Shown here piece by piece: positions 1 through 7,785 of a stretch of DNA of 64,000 bases. A program made the position numbers and the translations under genes. The notes below the pieces were generated by a model. It ran no database searches. It worked only from the letters and a program-made list of their open reading frames with translations, and had not been told where the DNA came from. Source of the DNA: JACCYJ01 sp038198775 (GTDB lineage Bacteria > Actinomycetota > Actinomycetes > Propionibacteriales > Nocardioidaceae); the NCBI GenBank assembly GCA_038198775.1, contig JBBPZV010000038.1, forward strand, positions 147,643 to 211,642. Direction: 5' to 3'. Positions within the stretch are counted from its first letter, which is position 1; each line of letters opens with the position of its first letter.

Positions 1-35
1 TCAAGGCGCTCGAGGTCACGACCTACCCCGCCTGA
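1..35 (+). CDS. possible C-terminal end of an upstream gene
   Basis: The third forward frame is open from the window edge to a TGA at 33-35 and reads KALEVTTYPA, a plausible protein tail. Only about ten codons are visible, so neither product nor coding status can be shown. Confidence 0.3.
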   Translation, partial: KALEVTTYPA

Positions 36-144
36 GCTGAGCGGGACGGAGTCAGCATTTCGCGCAGTGTCTCGGGCAGCCACGAACTGTGCGCCGTGGC
101 GGTAGCATCCGGGCGCAGGCCATCAATCCTCGTCGGAGGTGCCC

Positions 145-1731
145 GTGGGATCGGTATCCGAGGAGACCGTGCCAGTTCCCGGTCGTGCTTACCTTCTGGG
201 GCAGCCGGGGGAAGGCGACGTCACTCCGGAGTTGCTTAGCACCGACATCTGGACCGATGCGATGGTCCAGCAGGCGGGGATTCCCATCGTGGACGTCCCG
301 CTGGTCACGATCGGGGGCGGCATCGGAAGTTTCGTGCTCTGCGACTACCTACGAATCGCCGGAGTCCCGACCCATGCAGTTCGGGTGCTGTCGGCGCTGG
401 ACAACCCGTGGCAGACCTACGAGTACCTGACCCGAGTGTCGCAGATACCTCGTCGCGAGCGACTGCGCTCGGATTCCGCCTCTCGCCCGGACAACATCTG
501 GGGCTTTCCGTCCTACGCATTTTCAGAGGCTATCGCCACCCGCAGCTTCGCCCCCTTGTGGCACGTCTTGGTGGAACCCATCTTCGCGGACTACTGGACA
601 CCCCGCGCTGGCCAGGTCTTCGCAGCGATGGAACGCGAGGCTCGGCGCATCCGCTATCACGACATGCTCGCGAAAGGTCTGGTCCGTGTCGTCCGAAGAC
701 GACACGACGGTGGCTACTTCTCGCTGCTTACTCCTCCCGAAGGAGCGACCTCGACCAAGCGGATCGCCTTCCGGTCGCTCTACGTCCACGTTGCGGTCGG
801 CTATCCGGGATTGAAGTTCTTGCCCGACCTTCAGCGCTATCGCACCCAGTACAACGACTACCACCGAGTGGTCAACGCCTATGAACCGCATGAGCACGTC
901 TACGACCAGCTGCTCTCTCGCCCCGGTGTCGTCGTGGTCCGAGGCGGCGGGATCGTCGCATCTCGGGTCCTCCAACGGCTCATGGACGATCGCCAGCACA
1001 AGGGCGCGCAGACCAGCATCCTGCACGTTTTCCGCACCTTCATCACTGGGCCAAATGACGGCACCGGCAGTCAGCAACCCCATGTCTTCATGCGCCGCAA
1101 GGGCGGCGACGGCTGGGCCTACCAGGGATTCAACTACCCGAAGTCCGTGTGGGGAGGGCAGCTGAAGGAGCGGATGCGTAAGCTTGAGGGCACCGACAGG
1201 GCGGACCTCTACAAGCGCATCGGCGGGACCAATACCCCCTACCGCCGCCTGTGGCAGGCACAGATGACGCAGGGAAGGCGTGAGGGCTGGTATCAGACCA
1301 TCACCGGCAAGGTTCTGGAACTCGTCCCCGGCGACGGGGGGGTCGTGACCAAGATCTCCACGAGCCGGGGCACTCTCGAGCGGCCGGCCGACTTCGTCAT
1401 CGACTGCACGGGGCTCGAGGCCGATATCGCAGAGCACCGTCTGCTCGCCGACTTGCTAGAACACGGTGGGGCTGGTCGCAACCCTGTGGGCCGCCTCGAC
1501 GTGGAGCGTTCGTTCGAGTTGCGTGGTGCTCGCTCCGGCTATGGCGCGGTCTACGCGTCCGGGGCGGCGACCTTGGGTGGGTACTTCCCCGGTGTCGACA
1601 CTTTCCTGGGGCTCCAGATCGCCGCTCAGGAGATCGTGGACGACCTTGCTCGGCGGAGGTTCTGCAGCCATATCGGACCCTGGCGCTCCACGCTTCAGTG
1701 GTTGAAGTGGCTGCGCGGAACGGCGATCTGA
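145..1731 (+). CDS. FAD/NAD(P)-binding flavoprotein, substrate unknown
   Basis: This is a soluble protein of about 528 residues built like a flavin-dependent oxidoreductase or monooxygenase. A dinucleotide-binding glycine loop (GGGIGSFVLCDYL) lies near residue 56 and a second (GGGIVASRVLQRL) near residue 266. A late flavoprotein signature (FVIDCTG) is near residue 415, followed by a glycine-rich C-terminal segment (GGYFPGVDTF) of the type that closes an FAD site. The GTG at 145 is preferred over the in-frame GTG at 139 because GGAGG at 135-139 is correctly spaced only for the later start. It is followed 10 bp later by a membrane-protein gene and then an FHA gene, so the three probably form one transcript. 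The reaction is not recognisable from sequence; the neighbours suggest redox sensing or modification linked to the signalling cluster, which is inference. Confidence 0.75.
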   Translation: MGSVSEETVPVPGRAYLLGQPGEGDVTPELLSTDIWTDAMVQQAGIPIVDVPLVTIGGGIGSFVLCDYLRIAGVPTHAVRVLSALDNPWQTYEYLTRVSQIPRRERLRSDSASRPDNIWGFPSYAFSEAIATRSFAPLWHVLVEPIFADYWTPRAGQVFAAMEREARRIRYHDMLAKGLVRVVRRRHDGGYFSLLTPPEGATSTKRIAFRSLYVHVAVGYPGLKFLPDLQRYRTQYNDYHRVVNAYEPHEHVYDQLLSRPGVVVVRGGGIVASRVLQRLMDDRQHKGAQTSILHVFRTFITGPNDGTGSQQPHVFMRRKGGDGWAYQGFNYPKSVWGGQLKERMRKLEGTDRADLYKRIGGTNTPYRRLWQAQMTQGRREGWYQTITGKVLELVPGDGGVVTKISTSRGTLERPADFVIDCTGLEADIAEHRLLADLLEHGGAGRNPVGRLDVERSFELRGARSGYGAVYASGAATLGGYFPGVDTFLGLQIAAQEIVDDLARRRFCSHIGPWRSTLQWLKWLRGTAI

Positions 1732-1741
1732 GGGAGGGGAA

Positions 1742-2167
1742 GTGCTGCCCACGCTGTTTGGACGAATCCAGACCAGGGTGTTTGTGCTCGCCGTCGTGGG
1801 CGGCCTTGTCACGCTGCTGATAACGCCAGTACTACCGGAGGGTCCGCCCTACCGGGTTACGTTCCTCATCCTGGTGGCGGTAATCGTCGTCGGGGTGGCA
1901 TGGGAGTTGGTCTACCACGGTCTGCAACAGTTCCGGTGGGAGAAGGACTGGCCCACGTTGTTCGGTCTGGTCACCATCGTCAACGAAGCGGCACTGATTT
2001 GGCTTTTCCTGCAACTCGGCTGGGTTCCCGGCATCGGACACCCTCCCGGACTGACTCCGTATCTGCTGTTGTTCGTGGCCGTATGGCTGGTGACCTGGCT
2101 GTGGGTCAACGGCCCAATGCGGGTTCCTCTCATTCGTTGGCGCTTTCGAGGCGGAAGGGTGTTCTAG
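1742..2167 (+). CDS. four-helix integral membrane protein, unknown function
   Basis: This 141-residue protein has about four hydrophobic segments (near residues 13-28, 39-56, 71-90 and 105-121) and ends in a basic tail (RWRFRGGRVF), which suggests a cytosolic C terminus. A purine-rich ribosome site (GGGAGGGGA) precedes the GTG start. It lies 10 bp after the flavoprotein and 3 bp before the FHA gene, so translation is probably coupled. I recognise no family motif; a membrane partner for the flavoprotein is possible but unproven. Confidence 0.7.
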   Translation: MLPTLFGRIQTRVFVLAVVGGLVTLLITPVLPEGPPYRVTFLILVAVIVVGVAWELVYHGLQQFRWEKDWPTLFGLVTIVNEAALIWLFLQLGWVPGIGHPPGLTPYLLLFVAVWLVTWLWVNGPMRVPLIRWRFRGGRVF

Positions 2168-2170
2168 GAG

Positions 2171-3400
2171 ATGGCTGGACCTGATAGCGCCGGCGCTAGC
2201 CCGCTGGCAGCGTCGGTTTGTACGGTTCACCCCGGGAACGGGCTGGTCGCCCGGTGGCACGACCTGTTCCTCGTGGTCGCCGTCGCCGACGCGTCGGCGT
2301 CGGCTGTGGTGGACGTCTGCCGCAGTGTTGCGCAGTCCGGAGGGGACGGCCGTGCGCTGAGTCGTCGGCTGGCGGGTTGGCTGGCGACGGCGGAAGGCGA
2401 GCTGCCGGCCTTCGCGGCGATGGCCCCCGCGGCGACGGGCCTCGCAGTCTTCGTTCAGGGAGCCGCTGAGGTCATCATCGGGGAAGACTTCAAGTTGTCA
2501 GGCGGCTCCTCATTGGCATGGGTCGATCGACTGCTCCCTTGGCCGGTGACTGCGCTGACCCTGCGTACCGCATCGATGGGTGAACCCGTCGCGACCCCGC
2601 TTGACTTCGAGGGCGGAGTCGTCCCCGGTGGGGGGATGACTCTGAGCAGCGCACCGGCCGACGCGGCGGACGGAACCGACAAGTCGGAACCTTCGGCGGC
2701 CGAGGGCCGGGCACCCGAGCAGACAGTCGGTTCCTCGGATTCCTCACCTCTCAGGCAGGTTCCGGAGCCTCCACCGGCCTCGGATCGGTGGCCCGGCAAA
2801 CAGCGCGAGCGGCAACCCGCATTCGAGTCCGTCCTGTTGACCGCCGATGCTTCCGCCGACCCGCAAGAGCCGCCTCGCAAACCCCTCCCCATCGCAGGGA
2901 AGCCGTCGCGGCGGCGGAGCTCGGGGGGTCAAGTCGTCCGCGGGATCTACTGCAAGAACCAGCACTTCAACGACGGCCGGATGCTGTTCTGCGCAGTGTG
3001 CGGCATCAACATGGTCCAGCAGACGCCGGTCATCGTCGAGGGCCCGCGGCCCCCGCTGGGTGTGCTCTTGCTCGACGATGGGTCCGTCTTCTCGTTGGAC
3101 GCCGACTACGTATTGGGCCGTGAACCCGAGCACGACAAGGACGTGCGAGCGGGCCGCCTGCGCGGCATCACTCTCAAGGACACGGACAAGACGGTGTCAC
3201 GAGCCCATGCTCGAATCGAACTGCGCGGGTGGGACGTCGTGGTCATCGACAAGGACTCCGCCAACGGGACGTACGTTGCCGCCGAACACGACACCCACTG
3301 GACCCCCCTGCAGCCCGGTGCTCCGTACACCCTGGGCACAGGTTGCCGCCTTCAGTTGGGTAGTCACACGCTGGTTTACAACTCTCACCGAGGCGTGTGA
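2171..3400 (+). CDS. zinc-ribbon FHA domain protein
   Basis: The 409-residue protein has three parts. Residues about 1-145 form a globular N-terminal domain (starts VHPGNGLVARWHDLFLVV). Residues about 150-250 are a low-complexity Ser/Pro/Gly linker. The C-terminal part has a zinc-ribbon-like segment (C-x3-HFND...FC-x2-CG, near 257-281) and then an FHA domain (LGREPEHD...SRAHARIEL...DKDSANGTYV, about 295-405). The FHA core residues Arg, Ser-Arg-x-His and Asn-Gly are present, so phospho-threonine binding is expected. To my recollection, actinobacterial proteins with this arrangement are found near VWA, PP2C and kinase genes. It probably reads the output of the kinases at 5630 and 12621. The 3' end overlaps the convergent antiporter gene by 16 bp. 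Confidence 0.85.
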   Translation: MAGPDSAGASPLAASVCTVHPGNGLVARWHDLFLVVAVADASASAVVDVCRSVAQSGGDGRALSRRLAGWLATAEGELPAFAAMAPAATGLAVFVQGAAEVIIGEDFKLSGGSSLAWVDRLLPWPVTALTLRTASMGEPVATPLDFEGGVVPGGGMTLSSAPADAADGTDKSEPSAAEGRAPEQTVGSSDSSPLRQVPEPPPASDRWPGKQRERQPAFESVLLTADASADPQEPPRKPLPIAGKPSRRRSSGGQVVRGIYCKNQHFNDGRMLFCAVCGINMVQQTPVIVEGPRPPLGVLLLDDGSVFSLDADYVLGREPEHDKDVRAGRLRGITLKDTDKTVSRAHARIELRGWDVVVIDKDSANGTYVAAEHDTHWTPLQPGAPYTLGTGCRLQLGSHTLVYNSHRGV

Positions 3401-5466
3401 TCGGGCACCGTCGACGCTCGCTGGGACTGGCCGAGCTCCACGGTCGGCCAGTCCACCGGCTCGGCGTCGCACTCCGCGGCGACGATGATGTCAACGTCGC
3501 TCGTACCGGGCGGCCCGACCGTCAAGGTGGTGACTTCCGAACGGGTGCCTGGCCACACCTCCAGGCCCAACCGACGAAAATGGGTGTGCATCGCCGTCAG
3601 TCGGCGCTGGGAGACACCGGCGGCGTCCAAGACGATTGCAGCCCCGACGGTACTCGCCATGCGAGCCGCGACCAAGAGCGCCGCGTCGTCGTCGGCGTTG
3701 TTGCCGCGCCACCGGACGCGTATGGCTTCGGGCACCACATCCCAGGCATCCGGTCCCACCACGGTCAGCAACTTGCTGCCAAGGTCACCGGGTAGTCCGC
3801 GAAGCGGCTCGTCGTCGCCTCCAACAACAACGACGTCGGGTGCCAGCGATTCCACTTGCGCCACCGCATCGGCGACCACGTCACGGCTGAACTTCGTCAG
3901 CACCGTCACCTTGACGCCCTCTCGAGCTCCGGCATCAACCAGTGCCTCCATGGCCGTCAACGCCTCTGCCATTACGGCCAACTCGTCAGTGAGCCCGCTT
4001 CCCACCTCCAACCGCTGCGACCCAAAACGGCGCAGGATCGAAAGCAGTAGCTCAACTGGTCTCTCAGTTCCCACGACGGCGAGCGCCAGCGCGAATCGGC
4101 GTGGGGTCACGTCGTCCTGGCTGCCGAGCACCAGGGCCCGATAGCCTTCCGGTGGGGCTCCCAGAGCTCGCCGTTCCGCCTCGGCGATGTCACGGGCTAC
4201 TCGCCGATCGGGATAGACCCGGCGCAACAAGGGTCCGGTCATCATGGTGGTCACTATCGCCACGACCACCAACATGGTGAAGAGCGCTTGGCCAATAAGA
4301 TGCGCCCCAAGTCCGACGTTCAGGATGACGATGGCGGTCAGTCCGCGAGTATTCATCAGAATGCCGAGAGCCCGCGCCTGCCATGAAGGTATACCACTAA
4401 ACCGTGCAGCAATGAATGCGCCAGCATATTTTCCACCTACGGCGACAACGAGAATGAGCACGAGCTGACCGACCTGGCCAGTAGTGAGCATTCGAACGTT
4501 GACCTGGAGCCCGGAGTAGAGGAAGAACACCGGCAGCAGCAACAAGACACTGATCCGCTCCAGGCGCACGAGTATCTCGTGGCGCAGCTGCCCCGCACCC
4601 TGGCGCGGCATGATGGCACCCCACAAGAAGGCACCGAAGATGAAATGCACGCCAAAGTACTCTGTGGCAGCCGACGACAGCATCAGGCCGATCAGCACGA
4701 CACCGAGCATGCCGGGCGTGAGCCGACCCGCACGATCGTACGCGTGCGCCAACCGGGCGAGCTGCGGTCGGACGAAGACGAGAACAACTACTGCGAAGGG
4801 AAAGGCTAGCGCCACCTGCCACGGACTCCCGGCTGCACCGCCACTGATCGCAAACACAACGGCCAGCAGGGTCCAGGCCAGCACGTCGTCAACAGCAGCA
4901 CAGGCCAGCGCCAAGGCGCCCGTCTCCGTGCGATGCATGTTGCGGTCGGTCAATATGCGAGCCAGCACAGGAAAGGCGGTGACCGACATCGCGGCACCAA
5001 GAAAGAGGGCGAACGGCCAAAACCTCCCCGCCGGATTGATGTCGTGCTCGTCGGCCAACAGTGCGGCAAGGCCGATCCCCAGCGCGAAGGGCAGAAGAAT
5101 GGAGCTGATCGACACCGAGACGGCGGCGCGGCCCTTGCCATAGGCCATCCCCACATCGAGTTCGAGCCCCACGATGAACATGAACAGGACGAGACCGAGG
5201 TTTGCCAGAATGAGCAAGAACGGCTGCTGGTCGAGCGGAAAGAGGAAGTCGATGAACGGTTGGGGCAGCAGGCTCGGTCCCAGGAGCACACCGGCACAAA
5301 TCTCTCCGACGACCGCCGGTTGACCTAGCCGGATGAACAGCGCTCCCGCAGCGCGGGCCGAGAGGATGACGACTCCCAGGGCGACCAGGATGGTGACCAT
5401 GTGCGGCATGGTCGCCGCCGTGGCATCCACCGCCGCGGCTACTGTCTGGTCGAGTTGCGCCAGCAT
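3385..5466 (-). CDS. CPA2-family (Kef/NapA-like) cation:proton antiporter with cytosolic C-terminal domain
   Basis: The 693-residue protein has a membrane part of about 12 hydrophobic segments (residues ~20-415). It carries the family's early motif (GQPAVVGEICAGVLLGPS) and the paired acidic transport residues (ALACAAVDDVLAW, around 190). The remaining ~270 residues form a soluble region with two alpha/beta stretches (LTVVGP, LLVAARMA) resembling the USP-like tails seen on CPA2 proteins. It probably exchanges Na+ or K+ for protons. It is the only reverse-strand gene among the flanking signalling genes and converges on the FHA gene with a 16-bp overlap. Cation specificity cannot be read from the sequence. 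Confidence 0.85.
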   Translation of the reverse strand: MLAQLDQTVAAAVDATAATMPHMVTILVALGVVILSARAAGALFIRLGQPAVVGEICAGVLLGPSLLPQPFIDFLFPLDQQPFLLILANLGLVLFMFIVGLELDVGMAYGKGRAAVSVSISSILLPFALGIGLAALLADEHDINPAGRFWPFALFLGAAMSVTAFPVLARILTDRNMHRTETGALALACAAVDDVLAWTLLAVVFAISGGAAGSPWQVALAFPFAVVVLVFVRPQLARLAHAYDRAGRLTPGMLGVVLIGLMLSSAATEYFGVHFIFGAFLWGAIMPRQGAGQLRHEILVRLERISVLLLLPVFFLYSGLQVNVRMLTTGQVGQLVLILVVAVGGKYAGAFIAARFSGIPSWQARALGILMNTRGLTAIVILNVGLGAHLIGQALFTMLVVVAIVTTMMTGPLLRRVYPDRRVARDIAEAERRALGAPPEGYRALVLGSQDDVTPRRFALALAVVGTERPVELLLSILRRFGSQRLEVGSGLTDELAVMAEALTAMEALVDAGAREGVKVTVLTKFSRDVVADAVAQVESLAPDVVVVGGDDEPLRGLPGDLGSKLLTVVGPDAWDVVPEAIRVRWRGNNADDDAALLVAARMASTVGAAIVLDAAGVSQRRLTAMHTHFRRLGLEVWPGTRSEVTTLTVGPPGTSDVDIIVAAECDAEPVDWPTVELGQSQRASTVPDHTPR

Positions 5467-5629
5467 GTCTCGACCGCCCTTGGATTGACGCGCCTATCGC
5501 CGCCGCGGTAGGACCACTTTGACGCATCGTGACAGCCTCCCCGGCGCCGTCGCAAGGAGAAGCCATGACCGCGCGGGCGCTTCCGGCAGTCTGCTCGAAG
5601 CGTGCCTGCCGGTCGGTGAGGAGTGGAAC

Positions 5630-6421
5630 ATGGACAGCATCGCCGACTACCAACTCATCCGACTGCTGGGCAGCGGCAACTACGGCGACTTCTATCTGGC
5701 GAGTACACCCGCTCGCCTTCCTGTAGAGGACGACCTCGTCGTCGTCAAGGTCGCAACCGGGCTGGCGTCGGATGTCGCGTTCCGCCGCGCCACCCGTGAG
5801 TGGAGGCACTTTGCCATGGCCCGGTCACCGAAACTGGTGACCATCTTCGACGTCGGGCGGCAAGGCGATCGCTTCTACTACGCCATGGAGTATCTCCGCC
5901 TGGGATCGTTGAGCAAGCCGGCCCGCCCGCTGTCACGCGAGGAAACACTTCGGGCCGTGGCCGACGCTGCCGACGCCGCCCATACCCTGCATGAGAACGG
6001 AATCGCCCACCGTGACATCAAGCCTGCCACCGTGTTGCTGCACGACTTCGGTGCCAAGCTCTCCGACCTGGGGCTCTCCCAGTTGCTGTCCCCCGGTCTC
6101 GTGATGACCGGACTCGGCGACGTCGGGGTCGAGTTCACCGATCCGTCGATCCTGGTGGGTGGTGAAGCGTCTCGGGCGACCGACATCTGGTCGCTGGGGG
6201 CGGTCTTGCACCAGGCTCTGACCGGCTCCAGCCTGTATGGCGAGTTGCCGAGCCGTGAGCCGCTGCTCGTGGTTCGTACAATTCTGGCTTCTTCGCCTCG
6301 ACCGCATGGCTCCCTTGACACCGAGGCTGCCGCCATCGTTCGCGACTGCATCGCGGACGATCCCGCGGCCCGGCCGGCCACCGCGCAGGAAGTAGCTACG
6401 AGGATCCGCGAGCTCGCGTGA
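5630..6421 (+). CDS. soluble Ser/Thr protein kinase with altered catalytic loop
   Basis: This 263-residue protein is a bare Hanks-type kinase domain with no membrane segment or sensor extension. It has a glycine loop (LLGSGNYGDFYLA, 13-24), the ATP-anchoring lysine (VVVKVA, K40), the catalytic loop HRDIKPATV (D129) and DLG in place of DFG (D146). The loop Asn that helps hold Mg (HRDxKPxN) is Thr134 here, so activity may be weakened or altered. The ATG at 5630 is chosen over an in-frame TTG at 5519 because GAGGAG stands just upstream and the extra residues match nothing. Paralog A follows 73 bp downstream, making its cytosolic domain a candidate substrate. Confidence 0.85.
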   Translation: MDSIADYQLIRLLGSGNYGDFYLASTPARLPVEDDLVVVKVATGLASDVAFRRATREWRHFAMARSPKLVTIFDVGRQGDRFYYAMEYLRLGSLSKPARPLSREETLRAVADAADAAHTLHENGIAHRDIKPATVLLHDFGAKLSDLGLSQLLSPGLVMTGLGDVGVEFTDPSILVGGEASRATDIWSLGAVLHQALTGSSLYGELPSREPLLVVRTILASSPRPHGSLDTEAAAIVRDCIADDPAARPATAQEVATRIRELA

Positions 6422-6494
6422 GCCCGGTCAGCAGGTGGCGCCGCATAATGGTCATTGACTCTTCCACGGCCGGGTCCGGTCCAGAGGTGACGAG

Positions 6495-7652
6495 ATGCCG
6501 CTGCACACTGAGCTGCACACGCTGGTGGGGCGCTACGGGGCCGAGGTGCTCGCCGATGCCGACGGCCTGCGTGCCACGCTGGACGACTTCCTCGACGAAG
6601 ATGCGGCGTCACCGGGAGAGATCAACCTCCTGGTTGACGCCGTGCGCCTCGGGGCTTACGAGCGTCTCATCTCGATGCTGGACAACGGGGCGGAGCCGAG
6701 GCCGGCCGTGCGGGCGGCCGGCGAGGCGTTGGCGCACGATCGCGGGGGGGCCGACTTGCGCAGCGCCCAATGGGCCTGTGCAGTGCTCGGCTTTGCGGCT
6801 GGTCGGATCCCGCCTGAGGTCGTGCTCGAGAACCACGGCGCGAATACGCCACCCGGGCAGCCCCCCGATGGCTCGGAGCCTACCGTCCCCGATTCCACAC
6901 CGGCACGTGTGTCGGAGGAGACGGTCGTGCGCCAACGCAGTGGAGGTGACCAGCCCACGTGGAGGTCCGGATGGCAAAGCGGTCGGCAGGAGTCGAACGG
7001 CGCCCCGCGACGCGGGCCCAGACCCCGGTCTCGTGCCCGCTACTGGGTGCCCCTAGTCGCATTGGCCGTCGCAGCGGCTCTCGTTGCCGTGCTGGCCCTC
7101 ACCGATCGCGGGCCACCGGGCGCCGTCACTTCCGGCGGTGCCACCAGCGGGACTCAGAGCGGCACACCTGGCGATCCCACCAGCGGCTCATCGCCGGGAC
7201 AGACCGACGTCGCATTCGTGCCGGCCCCATTCCAATCGGCAAAGCTGTACGGCTTTGCCCGCCACCTCTTCGGCACAAACGACTGCTTCGTTCCCAAACC
7301 CGGAGAATTTCCCGTCTCCGACAGCGTTCCTGACAGCGAGGTGGTCAAGTGCATAGCCAGACGCGGCCCGTTCAGCGGAACATTCTTTTGTCATGACAAC
7401 TCCCGTGAGTTCCTCGAGGACCGCAACAACTACCTCGGCTACGCCCTCCCTGGGACCAAACAGCCGGTGACCGGTCCGCCCGCCGGTCGGGCTACGAGCG
7501 TCGACGGACGGCAGGTGGCCTACCAGCACAAAGGAGGCGGGGACGCCCGTGTCTACTGGGATTCGCCGAAGCAGCTGTGCGCAGCGGAACTGCAGGCAAA
7601 CAACCGTGACGTGGCCGCCGCCGTCCACTACTGGCGCCAGGGGAGGCAGTAG
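6495..7652 (+). CDS. paralog A: conserved cytosolic domain - TM - cysteine-pair ectodomain
   Basis: The protein has 385 residues. Residues 1-110 form a helical-looking domain almost identical in pattern to those of the genes at 9393 and 15954 (TLVGRYGAEVL, DGLRATLDDFLDE, SPGEINLLVDAVRLGAYERL, ACAVLGFAAGR). A disordered linker containing QPTWRSGWQSG and a very basic stretch lead to one membrane helix at about 184-205. About 180 extracytoplasmic residues follow, with a Cys pair (NDC...VVKC), a further Cys and a VYWD motif. Topology is N-in by the positive-inside rule. The ATG follows GAGGTGA, a leader context shared with paralog B. I know no named family for this architecture; a receptor or sensor tied to the adjacent kinases is inferred. 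Confidence 0.8.
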   Translation: MPLHTELHTLVGRYGAEVLADADGLRATLDDFLDEDAASPGEINLLVDAVRLGAYERLISMLDNGAEPRPAVRAAGEALAHDRGGADLRSAQWACAVLGFAAGRIPPEVVLENHGANTPPGQPPDGSEPTVPDSTPARVSEETVVRQRSGGDQPTWRSGWQSGRQESNGAPRRGPRPRSRARYWVPLVALAVAAALVAVLALTDRGPPGAVTSGGATSGTQSGTPGDPTSGSSPGQTDVAFVPAPFQSAKLYGFARHLFGTNDCFVPKPGEFPVSDSVPDSEVVKCIARRGPFSGTFFCHDNSREFLEDRNNYLGYALPGTKQPVTGPPAGRATSVDGRQVAYQHKGGGDARVYWDSPKQLCAAELQANNRDVAAAVHYWRQGRQ

Positions 7653-7785
7653 CGGACAGCGATCTGTGCAGTGGCTTCAGTAACCACGCCTCGGGCCCAA
7701 TCAACAGACATCCCATCCCGGTCGTGCCATGCTCTGTAACAGGTCCCACCGCAGCTGAGCATGAGTACGGCGCCGAGGAGTACGC

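Noticed and set aside
5519..5629. N-terminal extension of the kinase from a TTG
   Set aside because: There is no ribosome site, the extension has no match to kinase N termini, and the ATG at 5630 has GAGGAG in front.
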